Source: HRBIN12 sp035762085
Lineage (GTDB): Bacteria; Actinomycetota; UBA4738; HRBIN12
DNA: 29,972 nt
Reading direction: 5' to 3'
Assembly: GCA_035762085.1 (NCBI GenBank)
Contig: DASTPT010000019.1
Coordinates: forward strand, 1-29,972
Shown here: piece by piece, positions 7,052-14,904 of the stretch
Layout of the letters: each line of letters opens with the position of its first letter
How positions within the stretch are numbered: position 1 is the stretch's first letter
The notes under the pieces: generated by a model
The model's input: only the letters and a program-made list of their open reading frames with translations
What the model was told of the DNA's origin: nothing
Database searches by the model: none
Translations under genes and position numbers: made by a program

Positions 7052-8386
7052 ATGTCGAGGTCCGGAGCGCTTCGCCGTGCCGTGACACTCGCGCTCGTGT
7101 CCGGGACGGTTCTCGCCGTTCCGCCGGCCGCGTCGGCCGCCCCCACGTGCTTCCGCGAGGTCGCGACGATCGTCGGAACGCCGGGCGACGACCACCTCGT
7201 GGGGACGGCGGGGCGCGACGTCATCGTGGGCGGCGGCGGGTGGGACGAGATCGCGGGCCGAGGAGGCGGCGACCTGCTCTGCGGCGGTGATGGCCCCGAC
7301 TTCCTCGAGGGCGGTCGGGGGGACGACCGGGTCGACGGCGGCCGAGGGTCCGATACCGCCCACGGCGGACCCGGCACGGACCGTATCCGGACGGGTCGGG
7401 GCCCGGTCGAGGCGCTGTTCGGCGGCCCGGGGGCCGACCGGCTCTCGGGCGGCGCGGGGTCGTTCGACGGCCTGATCGGCGGAGCCGGGAGTGACCGGAT
7501 GGACGGCGGCCCGGGCCAGGACATCGCGCACTTCTTCGATGCTCCCGGCGGGGTCGTCGCCGATCTGGAGACCGACACGGCGACGGGACACGGCAGCGAT
7601 GTCGTCCTGGACATCGAGGGCCTCGCGGGCTCCAACTTCGACGATGAGCTGCGGGGCGACGACGGCTCGAACCTCCTCGTCGGCCAGGAGGGGAACGACA
7701 CGATCCTGGCGCGCGGCTCCGGTGCCATGACCGAGCGCGCCGACCTGCTCGACGGTGGACCGGGCGACGACGTCCTGGACGGCGGAGAGGGCGGCGATCT
7801 CGTCACGTTCGAAGACGCCGACACGGAGGTCACCGTCGATCTGTCGCTCGGAACCGCCGCCGGCTGGGGGTCGGACTCGATGTCGGAGATCGAGGGAGCG
7901 ATCGGTTCGTTCTTCGACGACGCGCTGATCGGCGACGCCGCGGACAACGCGTTCGCCGGCGGCGCAGGCGACGACGAGATCGACGGCGGGCCGGGCGTGG
8001 ACGAGGTCGCGTACTACGACGCCCGTGGAGGGGTCGTGGTCGACCTGACGGTCGGCGCCGCGACGGGCTGGGGATCGGACACGCTCGCGAACCTGGAGGA
8101 CGTGACCGGCTCCGCCCGTGCGGACCGGCTGGTCGGCGACACGCTGGCCAACGCGATCGAGGGCGGGAGCGGCCGTGACGTCCTCGTCGGGCGGGCGGGC
8201 GACGACGACCTGCGGGGCGGTGACGGCACCGACCGGGCGAACGGGGGCGAGGGCGCGGACGCCTGCGACGCAGAGCGCGAGCTCAATTGCGAGTCGGACC
8301 CTGCGGTGGGGATGCGGTCGGCATCGACGGCGGCATGGCTCGGCGTGTGGCGGGGCTGGCCGGCGGCGATCCGTAGACACGGCTGA
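7052..8386 (+). CDS. Secreted RTX-like calcium-binding repeat protein
   Basis: A 444-residue protein with a signal peptide (cleavage near AASA|A, residue 29). It is dense in Gly/Asp nonapeptides of the GGxGxDxLxGG type from residue 44 to about 404; such repeats form Ca-bound parallel beta-rolls outside the cell. Three longer modules recur at about 167-219, 259-311 and 327-379, each with a VVDL strand, TAxGxGSD, an I/L-E turn, GSxxDD and a final GGxGxD repeat. No toxin, protease or lipase domain is present, so it is likely a structural or adhesive surface protein. The last ~30 codons overlap the convergent WYL gene by 104 bp and have no repeat character, so they may be a random extension. Confidence 0.85.
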   Translation: MSRSGALRRAVTLALVSGTVLAVPPAASAAPTCFREVATIVGTPGDDHLVGTAGRDVIVGGGGWDEIAGRGGGDLLCGGDGPDFLEGGRGDDRVDGGRGSDTAHGGPGTDRIRTGRGPVEALFGGPGADRLSGGAGSFDGLIGGAGSDRMDGGPGQDIAHFFDAPGGVVADLETDTATGHGSDVVLDIEGLAGSNFDDELRGDDGSNLLVGQEGNDTILARGSGAMTERADLLDGGPGDDVLDGGEGGDLVTFEDADTEVTVDLSLGTAAGWGSDSMSEIEGAIGSFFDDALIGDAADNAFAGGAGDDEIDGGPGVDEVAYYDARGGVVVDLTVGAATGWGSDTLANLEDVTGSARADRLVGDTLANAIEGGSGRDVLVGRAGDDDLRGGDGTDRANGGEGADACDAERELNCESDPAVGMRSASTAAWLGVWRGWPAAIRRHG

Positions 8387-9353
8387 GCTCCTCGCCGACG
8401 CGCCAGAGCTCCACGCGCGCCTCGGCCGGCTCGATCACCTCGACCATCGCCCCGAAGCCGGCGAGCTCGCCGGCGAGGGCGTGCGCCGACCAGCTTCGGA
8501 GCTCCACCTCCACACGGCCGTCCTCGACCGACTCGCCCACGGTGACCCGGACGCCGAACGACGCGCGCACCCAGCCCACCGCCTCAGCGACCACGAGAGC
8601 CGTCGCCCGGAAGCCCGCCCGTCGCTCGCCGAGCGTATCCACGATCTCGTTCCACGTCCGCTCGAGGTCGAAGCCCTCGGGCCGCTCGACCGGATCGTCG
8701 GTGACGGCGACCGAGCGCACCCGGCTGAGCCGGAACGTCCGCAGTCCGGCGTCCGTCCCCGCGACGAGGTACCAGACCGACGCCTTCGAGACCAGCCCGA
8801 GCGGGTGCACGATCCGCTCGCTCTCGGGGCGATCCCGGCCGGCGTAGCGCAGGCGCACCTGCACCCCGTCGACGACGGCCCGTTGCAGGACGTCCAGGTG
8901 CGGGGGCGGGGTGACGCTCGGCCGATCCCAGGTCCTGGGATCGAGCACCACCGCCGAGGCGGCCGCCTCGGCCTCGGCGCGGAAGGGCTCGGGCAGCGCC
9001 CGCACCAGCTTGCGAAGGGCCGCCTTCACCTGCGGCGTGGCCGAGGCCGAGGGTCCGGCGACGAGGAACAGCGTGCGGGCCTCGGCCGCGGTGAGCCCGC
9101 TGAGGTCCGTCCGGGCGCCGCCGACGAGCGACCATCCGCCGCCGCGACCGGGCTGCGAGTAGACCGGGATCCCGGCCATCGCCAGGGCCTCGAGGTCGCG
9201 CCGCGCCGTGCGCTCCGAGATCTCGAGCTCGACGGCCAGCTCGGACGCGGTGACCCGACCCCGTGACTGCAGGAACAGCAGCGCCGCCACCAGTCGGTCC
9301 GCTCGCACGGCGAGAGCTTCGCACGGAAAGCGGCCACTCGTTGGCCACTTCAC
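8283..9353 (-). CDS. WYL-domain transcriptional regulator (YafY/DeoR-like)
   Basis: The protein has an N-terminal winged HTH (ADRLVAALLFLQSRG, then LAVELEISERTARRDLEAL) and PGRGGGW, the usual wing of YafY-type regulators. The WYL domain follows, with VHPLGLVSKASVWYLVAG, and then the C-terminal WCX-like extension. WYL domains bind ligands, often nucleotides or single-stranded nucleic acid, and such proteins act as repressors or activators. The frame opens at GTG 9353, but the HTH begins at the GTG at 9308 and the family usually starts there. Neither has a good ribosome-binding site. CATCAT lies 6 nt before the 9353 GTG. It is divergent from the first DrrAB exporter and may regulate it. The last ~30 residues are Pro/Ala/Ser-rich and probably unstructured. 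Confidence 0.87.
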   Translation of the reverse strand: MKWPTSGRFPCEALAVRADRLVAALLFLQSRGRVTASELAVELEISERTARRDLEALAMAGIPVYSQPGRGGGWSLVGGARTDLSGLTAAEARTLFLVAGPSASATPQVKAALRKLVRALPEPFRAEAEAAASAVVLDPRTWDRPSVTPPPHLDVLQRAVVDGVQVRLRYAGRDRPESERIVHPLGLVSKASVWYLVAGTDAGLRTFRLSRVRSVAVTDDPVERPEGFDLERTWNEIVDTLGERRAGFRATALVVAEAVGWVRASFGVRVTVGESVEDGRVEVELRSWSAHALAGELAGFGAMVEVIEPAEARVELWRVGEELSRVYGSPPASPATRRAMPPSMPTASPPQGPTRN

Positions 9354-9448
9354 CCATGCATGATGTGCGCTCCCGCCGGGTCGGATGAACGGCCGTGCAC
9401 CGCGGTTGAACGCCCCGGCGACATGGACGCCAGGAAGGGAGGGGATCG

Positions 9449-10441
9449 ATGACGAGCTCCGCGATCGAGGCCGAGGGCCTCGTGAAGACGTTCGGAACCG
9501 TCCGGGCGTTGGACGGCATCGACATGGTCGCCCGCGAGGGGACCGTCTTCGGCCTGCTCGGGCCGAACGGCGCCGGCAAGACCACCGCGATCCGCGTACT
9601 CTCGACGCTCCTGCGGCCCGAGAAGGGCCGGGCGACCGTCGGCGGCTACGACGTGATCCACCACCCAGAGCGCGTACGCCGGCTGATCGGGCTCACCGGG
9701 CAGTACGCGGCGGTGGACGAGCTGCTCTCGGGCAGGGAGAACCTGTTCATGATCGGACGGCTCCTCGGGCTGCGCACCGCCGACGCTCGGGCGCGCGCCA
9801 CGCAGCTGCTCGAGGACTTCGACCTCGCCGAGGCCGGGTCGAAGGTCGTGAAGCAGTACTCGGGCGGGATGCGTCGGCGCCTGGACCTCGCGGCCAGCCT
9901 GGTCGGGCGTCCGCGGTTCCTGTACCTGGACGAGCCGACCACCGGCCTGGATCCGCGGAGCCGGCTCGAGCTGTGGGGCATGATCCGTCGGCTCGTCGCC
10001 GAGGGCACCACGGTCCTGCTCACCACGCAGTACCTGGAGGAGGCCGATCGGCTCGCGGACGAGATCGTCGTGATCGACCACGGCCGCGTGATCGCGGCGG
10101 GGACGCCCCAGCAGCTGAAGACCCGTGTGGGCGGTCAGGTCCTGCAGGCCCGGCCGGCCGACCCGGCCGACCTGCCCGCGACCGAGATGGTTCTCGCGGC
10201 GTTCGCGAAGGACGGCGAGCTGCCGCACAGCGATGGCCAGCTCGTGACGGTCTCGATCTCCGACCGCTCGGCGCTCGGACAGGCCGTTCGTCGCCTGGAC
10301 GACGAGGGGATCGCGATCGACGACCTGTCGCTGCGGCGGCCCAGCCTGGACGAGGTGTTCCTGGCCGTGACCGGGCACGTGGCGGCGACCGAGGAGGAGG
10401 AGCTCTCGGAGGAGCAGGAGCGGGAACGGAGGATCGCATGA
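9449..10441 (+). CDS. DrrA-type ABC exporter ATP-binding protein (copy 1)
   Basis: A 330-residue ATPase with Walker A GPNGAGKTT (38-46), signature YSGGMRRR (137-144), Walker B FLYLDEPT (157-164) and TTQYLEEAD (192-200). In this last motif the H-loop His is replaced by Gln, as is typical of the daunorubicin-resistance DrrA group. The C-terminal part has the DrrA extension with LRRPSLDEVFLAVTG. It should drive export of a hydrophobic compound with the permease that overlaps its stop (ATGA). The start at 9449 follows GGGAGGGG. Substrate unknown; it could be a drug, lipid or pigment. Confidence 0.92.
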   Translation: MTSSAIEAEGLVKTFGTVRALDGIDMVAREGTVFGLLGPNGAGKTTAIRVLSTLLRPEKGRATVGGYDVIHHPERVRRLIGLTGQYAAVDELLSGRENLFMIGRLLGLRTADARARATQLLEDFDLAEAGSKVVKQYSGGMRRRLDLAASLVGRPRFLYLDEPTTGLDPRSRLELWGMIRRLVAEGTTVLLTTQYLEEADRLADEIVVIDHGRVIAAGTPQQLKTRVGGQVLQARPADPADLPATEMVLAAFAKDGELPHSDGQLVTVSISDRSALGQAVRRLDDEGIAIDDLSLRRPSLDEVFLAVTGHVAATEEEELSEEQERERRIA

Positions 10442-11232
10442 GCGCGACGACCACCACGTTGGCACCGATCGGCAACACGAACGTCGTGCGGAACACGCTC
10501 ACGATCGCGCGGCGGAACCTGCTGCACATCAAGGCGACGCCCGAGCAGCTGGTCGAGATGTCGATCCAGCCGCTCATGTTCCTGGTGCTGTTCGTCTACG
10601 TGTTCGGCGGGGCGATCGCCGGCTCCAGCCGCGAGTACCTGCAGTTCGCCCTCCCGGGCATCCTGGTCCAGTCGGTCGCGTTCCTGCCTTTCACGACGGC
10701 GCTCGCGCTGAACATCGACTTCCAGCGTGGCGTCATCGACCGGTTCCGGTCGCTGCCGATCGCACGGTCGGCGGTGATCGGGGGACGCATCCTGGCCGAC
10801 GGCGCGCGGATCGTGTGGAGCATCTTCATCATCACGGCCCTGTCGGTCGCGCTCGGCTTCCGGTTCGAGGGCGGCGCGGCGGGGGCGCTCGGCGCGTTCG
10901 TGCTCGTCGCCGCGTTCGGTCTCACGATGTGCTGGCCGATGGCGTTCATCGGCATCACCGCCCGCACGACCGAGTCGGTGAACACGTGGGGGTTCATGAT
11001 CATCCTGCCGCTCACGTTCGCCAGCTCCGCGTTCGCGGACCCCTCCACGATGCCCGGGTGGCTCCAGGCGTTCGTGAACGTGAACCCGGTGACGGCCGTC
11101 ATCGACGCCGCGCGCGGGCTGATGCTCGGCGGAGAGGTCGCCGGGCCCGTGCTCCGCTCGGTGGTGTGGATGGTCGCGATCCAGGCGCTGTTCGCGCCGC
11201 TCGCGATCGCCCGCTACCGCCGGCGGGTCTGA
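10438..11232 (+). CDS. DrrB-type ABC-2 permease (copy 1)
   Basis: A 264-residue ABC-2 permease starting at the ATG that overlaps the ATPase stop by 4 bp. It has about six transmembrane segments. The DrrB landmarks are QPLMFLVLFVYVFGGAI near residue 45, then DRFRSLPIARSAVI, FASSAFADPSTMPGWLQAFV and NPVTAVIDAARGL. It forms the membrane channel for the ATPase at 9449. Its stop is 1 bp from the stop of the convergent acetyltransferase gene, leaving no room for a separate terminator. Confidence 0.92.
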   Translation: MSATTTTLAPIGNTNVVRNTLTIARRNLLHIKATPEQLVEMSIQPLMFLVLFVYVFGGAIAGSSREYLQFALPGILVQSVAFLPFTTALALNIDFQRGVIDRFRSLPIARSAVIGGRILADGARIVWSIFIITALSVALGFRFEGGAAGALGAFVLVAAFGLTMCWPMAFIGITARTTESVNTWGFMIILPLTFASSAFADPSTMPGWLQAFVNVNPVTAVIDAARGLMLGGEVAGPVLRSVVWMVAIQALFAPLAIARYRRRV

Positions 11233-11233
11233 G

Positions 11234-11806
11234 TCACACCGGATCGTGCAGCGCCTCGGCGCCGGCCACCGCCCCCCGGTCGGCGCCGCGGCTCTGCATC
11301 GGACGCTCGTACCACTCCACGTCCCAGAAGCGCCCGAACTTGTTGCCCTGCTCCGTGAACCGCCCGACGAGGCGGAACCCGAACGCCAGGTGCAGCGCGA
11401 TCGACGCGTCGTTCGGCAGCGTGATCCCCGCGAGCGCGCGGTGCAGATCCGTCCGGTCGAGCGCATCGAACAGCGCCCGGTACAGGGCGGTGCCCACGCC
11501 GGTGCCGGTCTCGGCCGACGCCACGTAGACGCTCGTCTCCACGGTCGTCCGGTAGGCGCCTCTCGGCCGGTGCGGCCCGCTCGAGGCGAACCCGACGACC
11601 CGGCCGTCCCGCTCGGCGACGAGGACCCGGTGGACCGGCAACGAACGCTCGGCCAGCCACGCGCGGCGCCACGCCAGGTCGTGCTCCTCGAGGTCGAAGG
11701 TCGAGTGCGAGGTACGGATGTAGTGGTTGTAGATCTCGTCGATCGCGCGGAGGTCGGCCTCGGCGGCCGGTCGCACGGCCGGTGGGCTCGTGGTCATGCC
11801 CACCAT
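11234..11806 (-). CDS. GNAT N-acetyltransferase of the phosphinothricin acetyltransferase (Pat/Bar) type
   Basis: A 190-residue acetyltransferase. The opening VRPAAEADLRAIDEIYNHYI, the TFDLEEHD segment, GTGVGTALYRALFDAL (acetyl-CoA loop) and GFRLVGRFTEQGNKFGRFWD follow the Pat/Bar/YncA subfamily. Members acetylate phosphinothricin, methionine sulfone or related amino compounds with acetyl-CoA; the true substrate here is not certain. The start is ATG 11806, or the ATG at 11797 (MTTSPP), which better fits family length. It lies between the two DrrAB exporters and has a perfect 16-bp palindrome 25 bp upstream. The C-terminal ~20 residues run beyond the usual family end. Confidence 0.87.
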   Translation of the reverse strand: MVGMTTSPPAVRPAAEADLRAIDEIYNHYIRTSHSTFDLEEHDLAWRRAWLAERSLPVHRVLVAERDGRVVGFASSGPHRPRGAYRTTVETSVYVASAETGTGVGTALYRALFDALDRTDLHRALAGITLPNDASIALHLAFGFRLVGRFTEQGNKFGRFWDVEWYERPMQSRGADRGAVAGAEALHDPV

Positions 11807-11831
11807 CTTCGCCGACGACGCGGCCGCCGAG

Positions 11832-11847
11832 GTTACGCGCGCGTAAC
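11832..11847. promoter_or_regulatory. Perfect 16-bp palindrome upstream of the acetyltransferase
   Basis: GTTACGCGCGCGTAAC is identical to its reverse complement. It lies between the acetyltransferase start (11806, minus) and the permease stop (11859, minus). It may be an operator for a dimeric repressor, or a hairpin ending the exporter transcript. Confidence 0.5.
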
Positions 11848-11858
11848 GCCGTCCCAGG

Positions 11859-12680
11859 TCAGCTCCGCCGGTACCTCGCCACCGCGAGCGGCGCGAACAC
11901 CACGACGATGGCCGCCGTCCACAGCAGCGAGCGCGTGACGTAGAAGCCCGCCGAGTGCCCGAGCAGCGCCTCCGCTGCGGAACCCTGCGTGAGCGCCCGG
12001 ACCGCGTCCACCATGTACGTGAGCGGCTGGTGCTCGGCGAACGCCTGCATCCACCCCGGCATCGACTCGACCGGGACGTAGGCGCTCGAGATGAACGACA
12101 GCGGGAACACCAGGAAGGCCATCCCCTGCGCCGCCTCGGCCGAGCCCGCGAACAGCCCGAGGGCGATGAACACCCACAGGAACGCGAACCCGAACAGGAC
12201 GCACAGGCCGAACGCCGCGAGTGCCTCGGGCACCGTGCCGTGGATCCGGAACCCGACCGCGAACCCGGTCGCGGTCATCAGCACCAGGCTGTACGTCAGG
12301 ACCGCGGTGTCGGCGACCGCCCGCCCGGTCAGGAACGCGCTGCGCGGGATGGGCAGCGAGCGCAGGCGGTCGACGAACCCCTGCTCGAGGTCCGTGGCCA
12401 CCGCGGGCGCGGCGTCCATGACGCCGAACAGCACCCCGGTCGTGACGAACCCCGGCACCAGGAAGTCCACGTACCGGATGCCCGGGATCTCGATCGCGCC
12501 GCCGAACACGTAGCGGAAGATCAGCAGGAACAGCACGCCTTGGATCGTCCCCAGGACCACCAACTGCGGCGTCCGCACGAACTTGCGCACGGTCCGGCCC
12601 GCGATCTGGAGCGTGCTCGTCGTCAGGCCGGCGGATCGGTGGCCGCCAGGTCGGTCGATCGTGGATCCGATGGTCGCCAT
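11859..12680 (-). CDS. DrrB-type ABC-2 permease (copy 2)
   Basis: A 273-residue ABC-2 permease with about six membrane segments. It shares the DrrB layout with copy 1: LFLLIFRYVFGGAI, VDRLRSLPIPRSAFL, FISSAYVPVESMPGWMQAFA and APLAVARYRRS at the C-terminus. It starts 17 bp after the stop of its ATPase, behind a GAGGAGGGAG ribosome-binding site. It forms the membrane part of the second exporter. Confidence 0.92.
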   Translation of the reverse strand: MATIGSTIDRPGGHRSAGLTTSTLQIAGRTVRKFVRTPQLVVLGTIQGVLFLLIFRYVFGGAIEIPGIRYVDFLVPGFVTTGVLFGVMDAAPAVATDLEQGFVDRLRSLPIPRSAFLTGRAVADTAVLTYSLVLMTATGFAVGFRIHGTVPEALAAFGLCVLFGFAFLWVFIALGLFAGSAEAAQGMAFLVFPLSFISSAYVPVESMPGWMQAFAEHQPLTYMVDAVRALTQGSAAEALLGHSAGFYVTRSLLWTAAIVVVFAPLAVARYRRS

Positions 12681-12697
12681 GTGTCGTCTCCCTCCTC

Positions 12698-13678
12698 TCA
12701 GGCCGCGTCGTCCTCGGACGCGGGCTCGGTGTCGTCCGCGAGTGGCGCCCCGGTCAGGGCCAGGAAGACCTCGTCGAGCGTCGGCTGGCGCAGCGCGACG
12801 TCCTCGACATCGACGCCTGCCGCTTGGACCGAGCGCAGGGCCGCCATGAGTCGATCGCCGCCGTGCTCGACGCTCGCGCTCACGCGGTGCGTCGCCTCGT
12901 CGGTCTGCACCTCGCCGTGATCCATGCGGCGCATGACGTCCGCGACGACGGCCAGGTCGTCGCGCCGACGCACGTGGACTTCGACGACGTCGCCACCCAC
13001 CCGCCGCTTCAGCTCTGCCGGCGTCCCGGCCGCGACCGAGCGCCCGCGATCCACGATCACGATGTGGCTCGCCAGGTTGTCGGCCTCGTCTAGGTACTGC
13101 GTGGTGAGCAGCACGTCGGTGCCGCCCTCGACGAGCTCGCGGATGGCGTCCCAGAGCTCGATCCGGCTGCGCGGGTCCAGGCCGGTGGTCGGCTCGTCGA
13201 GCAGGAGCAGTCTCGGCTCGCCGACCAGGCTCGCGCCGAGGTCGAGCTTTCGGCGCATGCCCCCCGAGTACGTCCGCGCGAGCCGGTCGGCGGCCTCGTC
13301 CAGCCCGAGCTGCTCCAGGACACGCTCGGAGCGGGCGCGAGCCGTCCTGCGGTCCAGCCCGGTCAGGCGCGCCACCATCTGCAGGTTCTCGCGGCCGGTC
13401 ATGGCCGGCTCGACCGCGGCGAACTGCCCGGCGAGGGCGATCTCGCGGCGCACGGAGCCCGGGTCTCGGCGCACGTCGTGGCCGATCACCCGGAGCGAGC
13501 CCTCGTCGAGCCGCAGGAGCGTCGCCACCGCTCGGACGAACGTGGTCTTCCCGGCCCCGTTGGGCCCGAGGACCGCCACGACCTGGCCCGATTCGGCCAC
13601 CAGGTCCAGCCCGTCGAGCGCGGCCGTCGTGCCGAACCGCTTGCGCAGGCCCAGGGCCTCGATGGTCGGCGTGCTCAT
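12698..13678 (-). CDS. DrrA-type ABC exporter ATP-binding protein (copy 2)
   Basis: A 326-residue ATPase with Walker A GPNGAGKTT (38-46), YSGGMRRK (137-144), LLLLDEPT (157-164) and TTQYLDEAD (192-200). All these motifs sit at the same residue numbers as in copy 1, so the two proteins align without gaps over 200 residues. The DrrA C-terminal extension ends in LRQPTLDEVFLALTG. It powers the permease at 11859. Its start lies next to the operator-like palindromes and the divergent TetR gene, so it is probably repressed by that regulator and induced by its ligand. Confidence 0.92.
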   Translation of the reverse strand: MSTPTIEALGLRKRFGTTAALDGLDLVAESGQVVAVLGPNGAGKTTFVRAVATLLRLDEGSLRVIGHDVRRDPGSVRREIALAGQFAAVEPAMTGRENLQMVARLTGLDRRTARARSERVLEQLGLDEAADRLARTYSGGMRRKLDLGASLVGEPRLLLLDEPTTGLDPRSRIELWDAIRELVEGGTDVLLTTQYLDEADNLASHIVIVDRGRSVAAGTPAELKRRVGGDVVEVHVRRRDDLAVVADVMRRMDHGEVQTDEATHRVSASVEHGGDRLMAALRSVQAAGVDVEDVALRQPTLDEVFLALTGAPLADDTEPASEDDAA

Positions 13679-13694
13679 TCGTCCTCCCTCACTC

Positions 13695-13724
13695 GAACGT
13701 CGTTCCGTCTATAGAACGACATTC
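13695..13724. promoter_or_regulatory. Operator-like inverted repeat between exporter 2 and the TetR gene
   Basis: GAACGTCGTTC (13695-13705) and GAACGACATTC (13714-13724) form an inverted repeat of 11-bp arms with one mismatch and an 8-bp spacer. Each arm is also nearly palindromic (GAACG-N-CGTTC). A weaker related copy, AAACGATGTTC, is at 13748-13758. This fits a TetR-family operator that could control both divergent genes. Confidence 0.65.
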
Positions 13725-13780
13725 TGCACGCGCGGGCGCGATGTGTCAAACGATGTTCGGTATCACGATGGAAGTTCGAG

Positions 13781-13786
13781 TATGGT
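13781..13786 (+). promoter_or_regulatory. -10 box TATGGT of the TetR gene
   Basis: TATGGT fits TANNNT, 14 nt before the ATG at 13801. Transcription would start near 13793 and give a leader of only a few bases. Confidence 0.4.
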
Positions 13787-13800
13787 ACGGTGTTGAGGCG

Positions 13801-14550
13801 ATGGAAAGCGGCAGGCCCGCTGCGTCCGAGGGCGACGACCCCGTCGCCGGGATCCCCGAGCTCCCCTGGCGCACGCCTGCGAAGGCCGCACAGCCGAGGG
13901 TCCCGCTCACCCGGGACACCGTGATCGACGCGGCCGTTCGGGTCCTCGACCGGGACGGGATGGACGGCCTGTCGATGCGCCGCGTGGGCGAGGAGCTCGG
14001 CACGGGCGCCGCGTCGCTCTACTGGCACGTCCGGAACAAGGAGCACCTGCTCCAGCTGGTGTTCGAGCGCGTGACCGACGAGATCGAGCTCCCCGACCCG
14101 GATCCGTCACGGTGGCAGGATCAGCTGAAGGATCTCGGGCGACAGATGCTCGAGGTGATGCGCCGCCACCGCGACGTGGCGCGGATCTCCCTCGGGAGGA
14201 TCCCCGCGGGACCGACCCTGGCCCGCCTGACCGAGTGGCTGTTCGCGCTGCTCCAGCCCGTTGGGATCCCCGATCGGGCGATCGCGTACCTCGGCGACTT
14301 CATGGGCCTATACCTGGGGGCGTACGGATTCGAGGAGAGCCTGGGCGTGATCTCGCCGACCGGGGAGGAGATGGCGTCGGAGGAGATCGTCCGGATGCTC
14401 AAGGAGTACACGCGCTCGCTCCCCGAGGACCGGTTCCCGAGAACGCGCGCCGCCACCGACGTGATGTTCGGCGGCTCGCCGGCCGAGCGTTTCGAGTTCG
14501 GGCTCGACCTGGTCGTCCGGGGTCTCGAGACGTACGCGACCGGATCTTGA
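13801..14550 (+). CDS. TetR-family transcriptional regulator (TetR_C_1-like ligand domain)
   Basis: A 249-residue regulator. An N-terminal tail of ~33 residues precedes the HTH domain: LTRDTVIDAAVRVLDRDG, then LSMRRVGEELGTGAASLYWHVRNKEHL (57-83, quoted as a span). The C-terminal helices resemble the tetracycline-repressor ligand domain. It probably represses itself and the divergent exporter 2 until a ligand, perhaps the exported compound, binds. I choose the ATG at 13801. The earlier ATG at 13741 would place the third operator-like copy and the -10 box inside the coding region and give an unnatural N-terminus. Confidence 0.88.
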   Translation: MESGRPAASEGDDPVAGIPELPWRTPAKAAQPRVPLTRDTVIDAAVRVLDRDGMDGLSMRRVGEELGTGAASLYWHVRNKEHLLQLVFERVTDEIELPDPDPSRWQDQLKDLGRQMLEVMRRHRDVARISLGRIPAGPTLARLTEWLFALLQPVGIPDRAIAYLGDFMGLYLGAYGFEESLGVISPTGEEMASEEIVRMLKEYTRSLPEDRFPRTRAATDVMFGGSPAERFEFGLDLVVRGLETYATGS

Positions 14551-14904
14551 TCCGCTAGCCCTTGCATCTGCAACCGGCCTCGAGCACGGTCCCGCGATGC
14601 TGTAGGACTTCCGGCCCTCATCCATTTCGGTATAGGGGGGCTATTCCGAAGACAACACCACGGATGGTTTCGGGAGGCTCTCCGTGGACGATTTCGTGAG
14701 CGGATATCGCCGGGGAGGCTGGGGGCAGAAGCCCCACCGGAGCTCGCGAGCCGGCTCGGGCGCAGGGGCCGTCGGACCGACCTACCGCGGGTCGGCGGGT
14801 CGCGTGACCGCAGTCATGTCAATGTCGCGCGACCCGACGACGGCCGCCCCCATAAGGGAAGCACCATCATAGCCGGCATCTTCCTCCCAGAGAGGAGGAC
14901 CGTC
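14551..14904 (+). other. 354-base gene-free leader with several inverted repeats
   Basis: No convincing coding region is present. Inverted repeats occur in series: TTCGGTATAG/CTATTCCGAA around GGGGG (14626-14650, one mismatch), CCACGGA/TCCGTGG (14658-14687), a GGGGC hairpin with an AGAA loop near 14722-14736, GTCGG-A-CCGAC (14771-14781), CGGGTCGCG/CGCGACCCG (14796-14836), and TCCTCC/GGAGGA over the ribosome-binding site (14882-14899). The series looks like a structured 5' untranslated region for the gene at 14905. I do not match it to a known riboswitch class. The first hairpin could end the TetR transcript instead. Confidence 0.5.
14882..14899 (+). promoter_or_regulatory. Hairpin covering the ribosome-binding site of the secreted protein gene
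   Basis: TCCTCC (14882-14887) pairs perfectly with GGAGGA (14894-14899), the Shine-Dalgarno sequence 5 bp before the ATG at 14905. The loop is CAGAGA. Folding would block initiation. Confidence 0.6.

Noticed and set aside
9386..9412. Direct repeats TGAACG 21 bp apart upstream of exporter 1 as a regulator site
   Set aside because: A 6-bp match is too short to be meaningful in this sequence without further support.
14688..14780. Known riboswitch (cyclic di-GMP, ydaO or cobalamin type) in the leader
   Set aside because: The conserved bases of these classes as I know them are not found; only generic hairpins are seen.
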